Made by a program: the position numbers and the translations under genes. This document shows, piece after piece, positions 21,444 to 22,167 of a stretch of 22,167 nucleotides of DNA. The notes beneath the pieces are model-generated. The model was not told the DNA's origin. It saw nothing but the letters and a program-made list of their open reading frames with translations, and did not search any database. How positions within the stretch are numbered: position 1 is the first letter of the stretch; each line of letters starts with the position of its first letter. This DNA is from a virus: the IMG/VR virus record IMGVR_UViG_3300042539_002307, positions 1-22,167 of that record; one strand, given 5' to 3'.

Positions 21444-22167
21444 TTAGCTGAAAGACAAGTTGCTAACAGCAATTTCGCCAACGTAGTCACCTGCGTTACC
21501 AAAGCTGCTTGCAGTGTTGGTAAGTTCGATGTATCCGTAACGAGTCATGAAGCTCACGACTGGTTCGAATGTTGTTGGGTCAAGAACAACACCACTGCTC
21601 ATCAATGGAATGTATGGGCAGTAGAATGCAGGAGCGTCAGCTTCTGAAGAACCCTTGTAACCAACCAACACAGGTGTTGTGTCGCTAGCATAAGAGTCAA
21701 CGAACACACGCATAGCGCCGTTCAATGTACCAACAAACTTGGTGTTGGTAGGAGCTTCAAATGTACCTTCTGTAGTACGAGCAAATGCAGAAGTAGTTGC
21801 AGATTGCAACACTGTCAATGCAGCGCTAGAAACAACAGCGTAGTTACCTGCGCCACGACGTGTACGTTGGGCGATCAAGTTAGCAACACGGTTGATCAAC
21901 ACTGCCAAAGCGGCGTGTTCGTCACCAACGAATGTAGCAGTACCAGAAACGGTAGCTTGGTTGTATGTGAACTCAGTAGAAGCCAAGCTGCGTAGGGACA
22001 GGAGAATCTCCTGGTCAATTTCAGCTGTAATTTCTTGAGCCAATGCTGCCATGATTTCGGCTTCAACGTCGATACCATGCATGGCTTGTGCGTCTTGAGC
22101 AGATTCAAAAGTCCAACGTGCTTGCAACTTACGAGTCTTGGCTTCAACAGCTTGCTTCAAGATCTGG
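21444..22167 (-). CDS. 23: Major capsid protein gp23, C-terminal half (5' end beyond right edge)
   Basis: The frame is open to the right edge, so the N-terminus lies outside the window. A TTG at 22160 is internal, since in-frame codons continue upstream. About 240 residues are visible, roughly half of a T4-type gp23. Clear family signatures are VEAKTRKLQARWTFESAQDA, then AMHGIDVEAE, EITAEIDQEIL, RRGAGNYAVVSS, a VFVDSY strand, VLVGYKGSSEADAPAFYCPY and PVVSFMTRYGY. It forms the hexameric shell of the T4-like head, and in T4 it is trimmed by the gp21 protease near the N-terminus, outside this window. Its strong terminator follows 22 nt after the TAA, fitting a very abundant late mRNA. The assignment rests on sequence recognition and is secure. 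Confidence 0.95.
   Translation of the reverse strand, partial: QILKQAVEAKTRKLQARWTFESAQDAQAMHGIDVEAEIMAALAQEITAEIDQEILLSLRSLASTEFTYNQATVSGTATFVGDEHAALAVLINRVANLIAQRTRRGAGNYAVVSSAALTVLQSATTSAFARTTEGTFEAPTNTKFVGTLNGAMRVFVDSYASDTTPVLVGYKGSSEADAPAFYCPYIPLMSSGVVLDPTTFEPVVSFMTRYGYIELTNTASSFGNAGDYVGEIAVSNLSFS

Noticed and set aside
22158-22160. TTG as start of the capsid gene
   Set aside because: In-frame sense codons continue to the window edge and gp23 should have roughly twice the visible length, so this is an internal leucine.
1-22167. Diversity-generating retroelement acting on fibre tips
   Set aside because: I see no reverse transcriptase and no template/variable repeat pair with adenine-biased differences. 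The repeat differences are mostly synonymous.

Overview
The window looks like part of the late structural region of a T4-like tailed phage (myovirus type), most probably from an aquatic metagenome. The firmest anchor is at the right edge: a leftward gene whose product is clearly the C-terminal half of a T4 gp23-type major capsid protein. The other genes have the look of marine cyanophage or pelagiphage fibre genes: adaptor-like N-termini, asparagine/glycine/threonine-rich repeats, and T4-type late promoter motifs of the form NATAAATA. I see no host genes, tRNA, integrase, transposon, CRISPR array or reverse transcriptase, and the host cannot be inferred.

Layout, read leftward in the direction of transcription of the minus strand: (1) capsid protein gp23, entering from the right edge, followed by a strong hairpin terminator. 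(2) A single plus-strand gene for a TPR-domain glycosyltransferase, pointing toward the capsid gene and sharing its terminator, with a possible small RNA between them. (3) A 264-residue virion-type protein behind a perfect TATAAATA promoter. (4) A hairpin terminator whose 3' arm also carries the ribosome binding site of the next gene, a 194-residue protein with a GNGxSR motif that may be a sugar- or nucleotide-handling enzyme. (5) A 13-kb run of repetitive fibre proteins of 955, 205 and 2,529 residues, then a 110-residue companion protein, a 1,275-residue fibre and a 130-residue adaptor-like protein. (6) A virion protein of at least 929 residues that runs off the left edge.

The minus-strand genes are tightly packed. 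Gaps are 0 to 94 nt, two junctions overlap or abut (TAATG and TAA-ATG), and stop codons lie inside promoter or Shine-Dalgarno sequence. About two thirds of the window encodes fibre-like proteins built from 16-17-residue SATGNITGGN-type units and a 37-residue module. Two of these fibres share a paralogous non-repetitive C-terminal domain.

The most interesting hypothesis is that the two putative sugar-related enzymes modify the unusually Ser/Thr/Asn-rich virion fibres. Other points of interest are the Shine-Dalgarno sequence buried in a terminator hairpin, a candidate phage small RNA next to the capsid gene, and exact in-frame DNA repeats that could let fibre length change by recombination.
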